DNA of 45,658 nt, from NCBI GenBank assembly GCA_039798265.1, contig JBDKGH010000026.1:1-45658 (forward strand), given 5' to 3'. The DNA is from JBDKGH01 sp039798265 (GTDB lineage: Bacteria; Bacteroidota; Bacteroidia; Flavobacteriales_D; Sanyastnellaceae). Below are positions 27,111 through 35,202 of the stretch, one piece after another (the first letter of the stretch is position 1; each line of letters opens with the position of its first letter). Under the pieces are notes generated by a model. It did no database searches. It had not been told where the DNA came from and saw nothing but the letters and a program-made list of their open reading frames with translations. Made by a program: the position numbers and the translations under genes.

Positions 27111-28085
27111 TTATTTATCCCGGTTGATAGTAAAGTGGACAAGCGCTTCGAGTGATTGACGGGCATCATTTTGAGGAAAGGTATGCAAAATGGCGATGGC
27201 CTCGTCGCGAAGTTGTTCCATTTTTTTAGCAGCGTAGTCTATGCCACCATTGGATTTTACGATTTGAAGTAGCTCGTTGACCTTTGTGCTGTTGGTATTG
27301 TGTCGCTTGACGATGTTAATGAGTTTTTTGCGCGTATTGTCGTCTACTTGTGCAAGCGTGTAAATGAGCGGGAGGGTCATTTTTCTCTCTTGAATGTCAA
27401 TTCCAATAGCCTTTCCAATGTTTTTTCCATAACCATAGTCGAAGAGATCGTCTTTGATTTGAAAGGCAAGGCCAACAAGGATTCCGAACTTATACATTTT
27501 TTCGATATTCTCGTCGGATGTTCCTGTTGAGGCGGCACCACTTTCACAACAAGCACCAATAAGCGATGCTGTTTTTTGGCGGATAATTTCGAAATACACC
27601 TCTTCGGTAATATTGAGTAAACGCGATTTTTCTTGTTGCAAAAGTTCACCCTCACTCATTTCTTTAACCGCTCTGCTAACGATGTGAAGAAGTCGGAACT
27701 CGTCGCGATCGATGCTCATGAGCAGTCCTCGAGAAAGAAGGTAATCACCGACGAGTACGGCAATTTTGTTTTTCCAGAGTGCGTTGATAGAAAAAAAACC
27801 GCGACGCATTTGTGCATCATCTACCACATCATCATGAACGAGCGTAGCTGTGTGAAGCAGTTCGATTAACGATGCAGCGTTGTAGGTGGAGGAGGTAATT
27901 CCTCCACACAGTTTTCCGGCAAGAAACACGAACATAGGTCGCATTTGCTTGCCTTTTCTTTTGATGATGTAGTGGGTAATTCGATCGAGCAGGCCGTTCT
28001 CACTTTTCATCGCATTACGGAAATACGATTCAAACTCCAACATTTCGGAGGCGATAGGGGCTTGAATTTGATCGAGCGTTTGCAT
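27111..28085 (-). CDS. long-chain polyprenyl diphosphate synthase
   Basis: This 324-residue trans-isoprenyl diphosphate synthase has a first Asp-rich motif HDDVVDDAQMRRG at about residues 84-96 and a second motif KDDLFDYG. The KGKQMRP basic motif lies near residue 45. It elongates farnesyl or geranyl diphosphate with IPP to make the side chain of menaquinone or a similar quinone. The ATG at 28085 (MQTLDQIQAPI) is preferred; the TTG at 28094 is the only upstream alternative. A minus-strand TACTTTTG box lies just seven bases before the ATG, which would give an almost leaderless mRNA. Confidence 0.9.
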   Translation of the reverse strand: MQTLDQIQAPIASEMLEFESYFRNAMKSENGLLDRITHYIIKRKGKQMRPMFVFLAGKLCGGITSSTYNAASLIELLHTATLVHDDVVDDAQMRRGFFSINALWKNKIAVLVGDYLLSRGLLMSIDRDEFRLLHIVSRAVKEMSEGELLQQEKSRLLNITEEVYFEIIRQKTASLIGACCESGAASTGTSDENIEKMYKFGILVGLAFQIKDDLFDYGYGKNIGKAIGIDIQERKMTLPLIYTLAQVDDNTRKKLINIVKRHNTNSTKVNELLQIVKSNGGIDYAAKKMEQLRDEAIAILHTFPQNDARQSLEALVHFTINRDK

Positions 28086-28174
28086 GGACAGCAAAAGTAA
28101 AGGAAGATTGGCTTCTGAAATCTTGATTTTGATTAATGTCGATAAACCCGTTGAAAGGTAGAGAATGTTAACAG

Positions 28175-28206
28175 TTTGGATCGACTAATAGTTCGCAGTA
28201 CTTTTG
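28175..28206 (+). promoter_or_regulatory. Bacteroidota-type promoter for the mosaic T9SS cargo
   Basis: TTTG at 28175-28178 and TACTTTTG at 28199-28206 are separated by exactly 20 bases, an ideal match to the TTTG-N19/20-TAnnTTTG consensus. The start codon is 36 bases beyond the -7 box. Confidence 0.75.
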
Positions 28207-28242
28207 ACCGCTTAATCTTTAATTAACTATCGAACCAACTAC

Positions 28243-31200
28243 ATGAGGAAATCCTTACTCTTGCCTAGTTTCATGGGCATTTTTCTTATGCTTGTCCTTT
28301 CATTAATGTTTTCCATCCAATCGAGTGGTCAATGTTTGAATGACAATGCTTACTACACGTCCCTTACACCAGTTACTGTTGGCGTCCCCGTTTCTGCGGG
28401 ATGCGTTTATGGTGGAGAATACGTAAATGTGAACGTTTGTGCGGGAGCTACTTACACCTTCTCGACTTGTGGGGCGACATGGGACACGTATATTACTTTG
28501 TTTAACGGTACTAACGCGGGAGCTTTGTCTTTTGACGACGATGGTTGCGGCGTGGTTGGCGGAGCAAGTAACCTAACCTGGACGGCCACATTTTCGGGAA
28601 CATTGAGAGTTTCTGTTGATGTATATGGCTGCACAACAAACACTGTTTGCTCCCCCATTCAAGTAACTCAATTGACTGCTTGTCCGAGTGTTTGCTCTAA
28701 CTTGTCTATGTCCATTTCTGATGGAGGCTGCCAATCAAACGGTGTAACTAATTTGCCATCGATGAACTTCACCTTCTTTATGACGGGTGGTGGTTGTGCG
28801 GTGGAGACACTTTACTTCATTGAAAACAGTGGACCGTTGATGCAAATGGACTTAAGCACTTTTGCTTTGAATAATGGTGAGTCCATTAACATCACTGAGT
28901 TTAACCCTAATAGTTCTTACGTTTTTGCCTTTGCCACCAGCGACGGCACCATATCTATAGACTATTTTTATAATACCGGAACGTGTCCTACAGGAAACTG
29001 TGAACCTATTACATTAACGGTGGATCCAGACTGTTTCGGCAGTGAGGTTTCTTGGACGCTGAATAGCACTACAGGAGTGAATTACGGATCAGCTGCTGCG
29101 GGAACTTATCCAAACGTGACTCCACTTGGAGGTTCGATTTACACGTATAATGGATGTTTGCCAGATGGATGTTACACGTTTACCATTAACGATACTTACG
29201 GAGATGGTATGATGGGTGCACAATACGCAACTTGTGATGTGGACGGCGATTTCTACATGACCGATTCTCAGGGAGCTTTACTGGTAGATGGAAATCCAAA
29301 CTTTGGTTTTGGAACGAACTATAATTTCTGTATTCAACCAGAAGCGTGCGTGGTAAGTAATGTGTTTGCCGATGGTTTCGGCTGCGTGAGCGGCTATGAC
29401 TATTATCAAATGTACGTTTACTACACAGGCACTTGCACCGTAGATTACGCATGGGTTTATAGCACCGCATTGGGTTGGGAAATGTTAGATCTAACTGCTA
29501 ACAACTATCAGTCGGGTGATCCAATTGATGTTTATTTCGGTCAGTCGAACACTACTTACGACTTCTACTTTGAGCTTAGTGATGGATCCACTTCTGCAAC
29601 TTACTTCTTAGTGACCGGCAATTGTTCAACAGCGACGTGCTCGGTGACCAGTGTTACTGCGAGTTATGTAGGTTGTTCAAATAGCAATGAGGTAGTTAAC
29701 TTCGTGGTGAACGGAACAGGCTCTTGCACACCAGATATCATGTGGGTGAGCACAGACGGTTTGACTTATGATCCAATTGACCTTGGTCCTTTTGGTTATG
29801 TACTTGGTCAAACGATTCCAATTGAGTTCTTCTTGGACAACACCACGATGTACTTCTATTTTGAGCTAAGTGATGGCAACACGTCTTTAGTATATACCTA
29901 TACCACGGGAACCTGCGATCCTATTGGATGCTCAGGGCTTAGCATCAACTACGTTGCTTCTGACTGCATTGATAATGCAGGAATATCTACACCATCAGGT
30001 AGCGTTTTTGCTAACTATACAGGATCTTGCTTTGTTCAAGGAGTGTACTCTTCGGTGAATGGTGGTATTTATGAATACCTCGATTTATCGGCTTATGGAT
30101 TTGGTAGTGGTGATGAAATCGGTTTGTTATTTAACGTACCAAACGCGAGCTATGCGGTGTATTACATCTTGAGCGATGGAAGCATTTCTCCAGTGGCAAC
30201 CTTTACAACACCAGCTTGTGTGTCTGCAGAAACCATTTGTGATTGTGATGGCAACCAACATTCTATCGATGTGCTATCATGGTTGGGCGATGGATCTTTA
30301 GACAACGGAAGCTTTTTGTTCTTAGGGGTGCCAGTGAACTTCGATTGTCCACTTTGGGGATATGACTGTGGCGATGACGCTACGGTGTTTCCTTATGACC
30401 CATACGGTGTTTGCTCTGGCTCAATACCACCTGCGAATGGTTGTGTTGCTGAAGAGTGCAATATGACAACACTGGCTGTTGCGACCGACTGCTTCCCAGG
30501 TGAAGTGAACGCATATATCTACAATTCAAATGGTGATCAAGTTGTGCATTTTGGTCCGAATGAATTGATCAATAATTACACAGAGTATAGTTTGAACATG
30601 TGTTTACCAGCGGGCTGTTACACCCTTGTTGTAACAGACTCTTATGGTGATGGTTTAGCAGGATCGGATTGTACCCAAACAGGATACATCAGCGTTACAG
30701 GAACGGATACAGGAACCTTATACGTTTATCAATCGGGTAACTATGGCTTCGGCTTCCAAGCAGATTTTTGTGTGGGACCGATTTCAACTTGTAACAACCT
30801 AGGGCTTGAGTTGTCTCCGGCTCCATGTAACCAATTGAACGGTGTTCTTTTCCCAACAGTTGATATGGTGTTTGACTACACCGGAACGTGTACAGTTGCG
30901 TCTGTTTTCCTTTCAGAAAATGGAGGAGTATTTAATCCAATAGATGTTAGCGCTCAAGGATGGGGACCTGGCGATACAGGAACTATTTTCTACTTAAATC
31001 CGAACGCTTCTTACAACATCTATTACGTTTTGAGTGACGGATCTATTTCAGGATTGTATAGCTACACGACGACGGATTGTAATAATGAAATTACGATTTG
31101 TGACTGTGCCGGCACATCACATACAATTGGAGTATTGACTTGGTTGGGCGATGGATATGCAGATAATGGTTTCTACCAATGGGCTGGTCAAAATGTAGAT

Positions 31201-32466
31201 TTTAACTGTTCTACATGGGGTTATGACTGTGGCGACGTTGCCGGATCACCAACCTTTGATCCGTACAATGTGTGTGACGGTGGTCTTCCACCGAACAACG
31301 GGTGTTCGAATGGAATTGTTTTGGGATGTACAGATCCAACGGCGTTGAACTATAATTCTTTGGCCACAGTTAATGATGGTTCGTGTATCTATAACATTCA
31401 AGTGGGTTGTACTGATCCAGGTGCGTGTAACTTCAGTGAGCTTGCAGTGATTGACAACGGTACATGTGAGTATATTACTTGCGCAGGTTGTACAAACCCT
31501 GCCGCAACAAACTACGATAACACAGCAACGATAGATGACGGCTCATGTATTTTCATCACAATTGATGGTTGTACGAATGAAACAGCTTTGAACTACGATC
31601 CGCTCGCTACGGTGGATGATGGTTCATGTATTTTCCAATGCGTACTTCCTTTGATTTCATACGACCCTTTGTGTGTTCAAGGCTCTACTGAAACATTCAT
31701 GGTTGAAATGACCATCAATAGTTTAGGAAACGGTGCACCATATACAATCACAAATACCTATAACAACACGCAGTACCAATTGAACTTCACAGGAACGATT
31801 AACGTTGGTCCTTTCCCTAACGATGCAACGGTAGCGATAAGTGTTACTTCTAGCACTCTAGACGGATGTACGGTAGGTTCAAATGTGCTAACCGAGAATT
31901 GCGCAAATGGAGTAACCTCTGGATGTACCGATCCTTTGGCAACAAACTACAATGCTAATGCTGACGTGGATGATGGCAGTTGTACTTACAACTTTAGCAT
32001 CTGTGACTGTACGCAAGAACAGTGGTCACCAGCAGTGTTAAGTCAATTGGGCGATGGCATTTCAAACAATGGCGCAAACGCCAACTTGCCAAACTTCAAC
32101 TGTAGCACTTGGGGCTTTGATTGTGGCGACATTCCTGGCGCACCATCATCAGATCCAAACGGTGTATGCTCTGGCAACATGCCTCCATTGAACGGATGTG
32201 ATATTGGCGTTAATGATGTGAATTTGAGTTTTGCGGTTTATCCAAACCCAGCAAACGGACAAATAAACATCACTAGCGGTGGATATTTTGGCCAAATCAA
32301 CGTGAGAGTGCTCGACTCAGCGGGCCGCGTGGTGATGACCGACAGCTATAATGCAACCACCACTGCTTGGTCTATGAACACATCTTCATTGGCAGCAGGA
32401 ACATATACGCTTGAGTTGTTTACCAACAACACTATTGATCATGTTCAACTTGTGATTGAGCATTAA
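28243..32466 (+). CDS. mosaic cysteine-rich secreted protein with T9SS type A sorting domain
   Basis: This 1407-residue protein has a signal peptide and an N-terminal pre-peptidase-like domain. Repeated modules follow in the order A1-B1-A2-A3-A4-C1-B2-A5-C2-D1 to D4-linker-D5-C3. A (about 95 residues) ends in a Y-x-L-S-D-G-S motif. B (about 105 residues) carries GCYT then YGDG. C (about 69 residues) has six conserved cysteines with CDC, WLGDG and DCGD. D (21 residues) is the GCTDP-x-A-x-NY-x6-DDGSC motif. The C-terminus (FAVYPNPANGQINI, then LAAGTYTLEL) is a type A Por sorting domain, so the product is exported by T9SS and surface-attached or released. It has no recognisable catalytic domain. 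It is monocistronic, with a strong promoter and a terminator. Confidence 0.9.
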   Translation: MRKSLLLPSFMGIFLMLVLSLMFSIQSSGQCLNDNAYYTSLTPVTVGVPVSAGCVYGGEYVNVNVCAGATYTFSTCGATWDTYITLFNGTNAGALSFDDDGCGVVGGASNLTWTATFSGTLRVSVDVYGCTTNTVCSPIQVTQLTACPSVCSNLSMSISDGGCQSNGVTNLPSMNFTFFMTGGGCAVETLYFIENSGPLMQMDLSTFALNNGESINITEFNPNSSYVFAFATSDGTISIDYFYNTGTCPTGNCEPITLTVDPDCFGSEVSWTLNSTTGVNYGSAAAGTYPNVTPLGGSIYTYNGCLPDGCYTFTINDTYGDGMMGAQYATCDVDGDFYMTDSQGALLVDGNPNFGFGTNYNFCIQPEACVVSNVFADGFGCVSGYDYYQMYVYYTGTCTVDYAWVYSTALGWEMLDLTANNYQSGDPIDVYFGQSNTTYDFYFELSDGSTSATYFLVTGNCSTATCSVTSVTASYVGCSNSNEVVNFVVNGTGSCTPDIMWVSTDGLTYDPIDLGPFGYVLGQTIPIEFFLDNTTMYFYFELSDGNTSLVYTYTTGTCDPIGCSGLSINYVASDCIDNAGISTPSGSVFANYTGSCFVQGVYSSVNGGIYEYLDLSAYGFGSGDEIGLLFNVPNASYAVYYILSDGSISPVATFTTPACVSAETICDCDGNQHSIDVLSWLGDGSLDNGSFLFLGVPVNFDCPLWGYDCGDDATVFPYDPYGVCSGSIPPANGCVAEECNMTTLAVATDCFPGEVNAYIYNSNGDQVVHFGPNELINNYTEYSLNMCLPAGCYTLVVTDSYGDGLAGSDCTQTGYISVTGTDTGTLYVYQSGNYGFGFQADFCVGPISTCNNLGLELSPAPCNQLNGVLFPTVDMVFDYTGTCTVASVFLSENGGVFNPIDVSAQGWGPGDTGTIFYLNPNASYNIYYVLSDGSISGLYSYTTTDCNNEITICDCAGTSHTIGVLTWLGDGYADNGFYQWAGQNVDFNCSTWGYDCGDVAGSPTFDPYNVCDGGLPPNNGCSNGIVLGCTDPTALNYNSLATVNDGSCIYNIQVGCTDPGACNFSELAVIDNGTCEYITCAGCTNPAATNYDNTATIDDGSCIFITIDGCTNETALNYDPLATVDDGSCIFQCVLPLISYDPLCVQGSTETFMVEMTINSLGNGAPYTITNTYNNTQYQLNFTGTINVGPFPNDATVAISVTSSTLDGCTVGSNVLTENCANGVTSGCTDPLATNYNANADVDDGSCTYNFSICDCTQEQWSPAVLSQLGDGISNNGANANLPNFNCSTWGFDCGDIPGAPSSDPNGVCSGNMPPLNGCDIGVNDVNLSFAVYPNPANGQINITSGGYFGQINVRVLDSAGRVVMTDSYNATTTAWSMNTSSLAAGTYTLELFTNNTIDHVQLVIEH
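30238..32199 (+). repeat. three six-cysteine (C) modules in the mosaic protein
   Basis: Copies lie at 30238-30444, 31099-31305 and 32002-32199. Each reads CDC, then LGDG, then F-x-C-x-x-WG, then DCGD, then DP-x-x-VC and PP-x-NGC, with six cysteines in conserved order. Copy 3 is slightly shorter between LGDG and FNC. I know of no named domain with this pattern. Confidence 0.8.
31324..31983 (+). repeat. five GCTDP...DDGSC (D) repeats
   Basis: The 21-residue units are at 31324-31386, 31405-31467, 31486-31548, 31567-31629 and 31921-31983. The fifth is separated by a 97-residue linker. The pattern is G-C-T-D/N-P/E-x-A-x-N-Y/F, about six residues, then D-D-G-S-C. The two cysteines and the acidic turn suggest a small disulfide-bonded, possibly calcium-binding loop. 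This motif is widespread in marine Bacteroidota secreted proteins. Confidence 0.85.
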
Positions 32467-32485
32467 TAGATCGAAATAATGGATG

Positions 32486-32517
32486 AAAAGCCCTCGCAAA
32501 TAGCGGGGGCTTTTTTT
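32486..32517. terminator. bidirectional terminator between the mosaic gene and dprA
   Basis: GCCCTCGC pairs with GCGGGGGC across a five-base loop, with one G-T pair. It is flanked by AAAA upstream and seven T downstream. It lies between two convergent genes and serves the plus strand; it also touches the dprA stop. Confidence 0.85.
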
Positions 32518-33616
32518 ATGTGCTATAATATTTGCCGGGAAGGCACTTGACCAAACCTTTAAACTCCATACTCAGTAGTAAAGAAGACAAGGTGGATATG
32601 GCCAATCCAGAAAGCAAAGCGAGGTCGTCGATGGATTGTTTTGTTTGGCCTAGGAGAAGTTTCATAATGGTTTGTTCAGCGGCTGTGAGTTCTTCGAATA
32701 GGGGTAGTTGAACAGAATTGGAAGGGCCGCTTGGTTTTTCCCAGCCCATATAGTCTATGAGATCATTAGGCCCCGTTAAAATCGCTGCAATGTTCTTTTT
32801 AATAAGATCGTTACACCCTTGACTCGAACTGTCCGTATAGCGGCCAGGAACGGCAAATACCTCGCGCCCATAACTATGGGCCAGATGAGCGGTGATAATG
32901 CTGCCTCCTTTGAGATTGGTTTCAATGACGATGGTGCAATCGGCCATACCCGCAATGATTCTATTTCGCATAGGGAAAAACTCTCGATCAGGAAGGGTGC
33001 CGCTGAGATGCTCAGAAAGTAATCCTCCTTTATTGGTCATTTCGACGGCTGTGGCGGCATGCGCGGGGGGATATATTTTATCTAAACCGTGCGCTACGCA
33101 GGCCACGGTGGGAAGTTCATTATCCAAAGCGGCGCGATGCGCAGCGATGTCAATACCAAATGCAAGCCCGCTCACCACCAAAGGGCAAAGCGGCTTAAGA
33201 GAGGAAAGTAGATCTGCGCAAAACTGTCTGCCGTAAGGCGTAGCGCGACGTGTTCCAACAATACTGATTATGCGTTGTCGGTTAAGGCTACCTGTTCCTT
33301 TAAAATAAACGAGAATGGGAGAATCTTCGCAATGTTTTAAACGTTGGGGATAATTGCTGTCTTGAAAGAAAAAGGCTTGGATGTTATGGTTTTCAATAAA
33401 CATTACTTCCCGTTCTGCGCGAAGGGACAGTTCTTTTTCTTTTATCGCCTTAACGGTAGCTGGACCAATGTCAGGAATCGCTGAAAGCGTCGATGCTTTT
33501 TCTTTAAAAACAGCGGAAGCAGAACCACAATTCAGAATGAGGTTTTTTGCTTTGACTGGGCCAACACCACTTACGAGCGAAAGTCGGATTTGATGAAATA
33601 ATTCGTTTGTATTCAC
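32516..33616 (-). CDS. dprA: DNA-processing protein DprA/Smf
   Basis: This protein of about 366 residues loads RecA onto incoming single-stranded DNA during natural transformation. It has an N-terminal helix-hairpin-helix/SAM-like region (VSGVGPVKAKNLI and IPDIGPATVK). The Rossmann core carries SIVGTRRATPYG, SGLAFGIDIAAH and FPMRNRIIAG, all family hallmarks. A C-terminal winged-helix domain is at about residues 310-366. I chose the GTG at 33616 (NTNELFHQIRL), which aligns with the usual family start; the TTG at 33643 falls in the loop of a terminator hairpin. The 5' end is thus only about nine bases past the hemD terminator, and the promoter is unclear. Confidence 0.9.
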   Translation of the reverse strand: MNTNELFHQIRLSLVSGVGPVKAKNLILNCGSASAVFKEKASTLSAIPDIGPATVKAIKEKELSLRAEREVMFIENHNIQAFFFQDSNYPQRLKHCEDSPILVYFKGTGSLNRQRIISIVGTRRATPYGRQFCADLLSSLKPLCPLVVSGLAFGIDIAAHRAALDNELPTVACVAHGLDKIYPPAHAATAVEMTNKGGLLSEHLSGTLPDREFFPMRNRIIAGMADCTIVIETNLKGGSIITAHLAHSYGREVFAVPGRYTDSSSQGCNDLIKKNIAAILTGPNDLIDYMGWEKPSGPSNSVQLPLFEELTAAEQTIMKLLLGQTKQSIDDLALLSGLAISTLSSLLLSMEFKGLVKCLPGKYYST

Positions 33617-33625
33617 GCCACAAAA

Positions 33626-33660
33626 AACAACCCCTTTTTCCAATGAAAAAAGGGGTTGTT
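33626..33660 (-). terminator. intrinsic terminator of hemD
   Basis: AACAACCCCTTTTT pairs perfectly with AAAAAGGGGTTGTT around a short loop. On the minus strand it is followed by a T-run (33627-33622). It separates hemD from dprA. Confidence 0.85.
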
Positions 33661-33689
33661 ATGCGAGTGAATATGTGTTAACCGAATGG

Positions 33690-34436
33690 TTATTTATTTT
33701 CTTGAATATAGAGCTCAATGGCCATGCTCATGCTAGGCGCTTTTGGACTTGGGGCCATTACGTCTATTCTCAACTTAGCGTCTTCAACTGCTTTAGCGGT
33801 AGTGAGGCCAAACACGGCAATTTTCGTGGTGTTTTGTTTGAACTTAGGGAAGTTCTTGAAAAGGGACTCAATATCAGAGGGAGAAAAGAACACAAGCATA
33901 TCATACTTCACGTCTGCAAGATCAGATAGATCGCTGCACACCGTGCGGTACATCATTGCTTTGGTATAGTTGATTTTTTCTTTCTCCAAAGTATCTGGGA
34001 TACTCTGTTTCAGGATGTCAGAACAAGGCAAGAGGAACTTTTCAGACTTGTGTTTTTTCACAGAGTCCATAAGCTCATTAAAGGTACCGTTGCCAAAGAA
34101 GATCTTGCGTTTACGGAACTGGATATATTTCTGTAAGTAATAAGCAATGGCTTCTGACATGCAGAAGTACTTCATGGTTTCCGGAATGCTAAGCCGCATT
34201 TCTTTAGCGAGACGGAAATAGTGATCAACAGCGTTACGACTAGTGAAAATGACACCAGAATGTTCGAGTATATCTACTCGTTGTTGGCGGAAGTCCAAAG
34301 ATGGAACTCCTTCAACATGAATAAATGGACGGTAATCTATCTTCAGCTTGTGCTTTTTCGCGAGGTCCGTATACGGATTTTTGTCGCTACCGGGGTCTTG
34401 CTGTGTGATGAGTATGGTCTTGATTTTTTCAGCCAT
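33690..34436 (-). CDS. hemD: uroporphyrinogen-III synthase
   Basis: This 248-residue protein of the HemD fold has two flavodoxin-like lobes: TILITQQDP at the start, SGVIFTSRNAVDHY in lobe one, and MLVFFSPSDIESLF with KIAVFGLTTAKAVED in lobe two. It cyclises hydroxymethylbilane to uroporphyrinogen III in haem synthesis. The sequence is diverged as usual for Bacteroidota. It follows the DUF4271 gene after 66 bases, an arrangement I recall as common in this phylum, and ends the operon with a terminator. Confidence 0.88.
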   Translation of the reverse strand: MAEKIKTILITQQDPGSDKNPYTDLAKKHKLKIDYRPFIHVEGVPSLDFRQQRVDILEHSGVIFTSRNAVDHYFRLAKEMRLSIPETMKYFCMSEAIAYYLQKYIQFRKRKIFFGNGTFNELMDSVKKHKSEKFLLPCSDILKQSIPDTLEKEKINYTKAMMYRTVCSDLSDLADVKYDMLVFFSPSDIESLFKNFPKFKQNTTKIAVFGLTTAKAVEDAKLRIDVMAPSPKAPSMSMAIELYIQENK

Positions 34437-34502
34437 GAGCAGTAGTTCCTGCAGAATTAAGGTTAATGGGCCCGCGTTAGTTTTTGTTCATCCACATTGG
34501 AA

Positions 34503-35189
34503 TTAGGGATTAAGCGCCCTAAAGCAAATGAGGATGGGTAAAATTTCGAGGGTGCAAATGTAAAAAAGAATATAGAAAACAGGAATACCTGATTGAATCG
34601 CATTTAGGGAGGCTCTCAAAAGACGATAAATAAGGGCAAAACCCCAAAGGGAAAGACCCGTCAAAATAGCGTATTCTGCGTGTGCGAGCGGGAGATAAGC
34701 GGCGGCTAAAGCACTGGGAAACAAAATGAAAACAGCAAGTCGGTTGGTAAGTTGAATGGTAAAGCGATATTCAGAAAGACCATTGTCGCGACCGGAAAAA
34801 AAAGCGACGATGCTTGGAGTTAATGATTTAATAAAGTAGGTAATGAGTAAAATAACGAGAAGAAAAAGGTAGAGCACTATTCCATTAAGCCCCCAAGGTA
34901 GACTTACTTGGTATTTACCGAAGAGGTAAAATTTGATGGTTAAATAAATAAGAAGCGCGCCAGATAAGTAGAAGGCAGAGTTGAGGATCCAACTCGCCAT
35001 GGTTGTATTGGGCTCTTCTCTAATTACTTGACGAAGCAGGCGAACGTTGATAGACGATTGCCAAACGCGGCTAATTCGACCGGGCTGAGTTGCTTTTGTC
35101 CAGGCAATAGGAGCAATGACCAGCAAGAAGACTAAAAACATCCAGTCCTCTGAAAGTTGCGTAGCTTGTCGAGCGATAGCGATCTCCAT
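34503..35189 (-). CDS. DUF4271 family membrane protein
   Basis: This 228-residue polytopic membrane protein has about six or seven hydrophobic helices and short loops (LVFLLVIAPIAWTKA, FYLSGALLIYLTI, LYLFLLVILLITYFI and others). It matches in size, topology and hemD adjacency the Bacteroidota DUF4271 family, whose function is unknown. It lies 13 bases after the pseudouridine synthase stop, so it belongs to the yraN-rluB-DUF4271-hemD operon. Confidence 0.78.
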   Translation of the reverse strand: MEIAIARQATQLSEDWMFLVFLLVIAPIAWTKATQPGRISRVWQSSINVRLLRQVIREEPNTTMASWILNSAFYLSGALLIYLTIKFYLFGKYQVSLPWGLNGIVLYLFLLVILLITYFIKSLTPSIVAFFSGRDNGLSEYRFTIQLTNRLAVFILFPSALAAAYLPLAHAEYAILTGLSLWGFALIYRLLRASLNAIQSGIPVFYILFYICTLEILPILICFRALNP

Positions 35190-35202
35190 TGCAGGAAAAA
35201 AA

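Noticed and set aside
31324..31983. Regular spaced repeats that could suggest a CRISPR array
   Set aside because: The repeats are conserved at protein level, are in frame, and differ in DNA sequence; spacers are not unique.
33613..33643. TTG at 33643 as the dprA start
   Set aside because: It lies in the loop of a terminator hairpin; the GTG at 33616 aligns with the family start.
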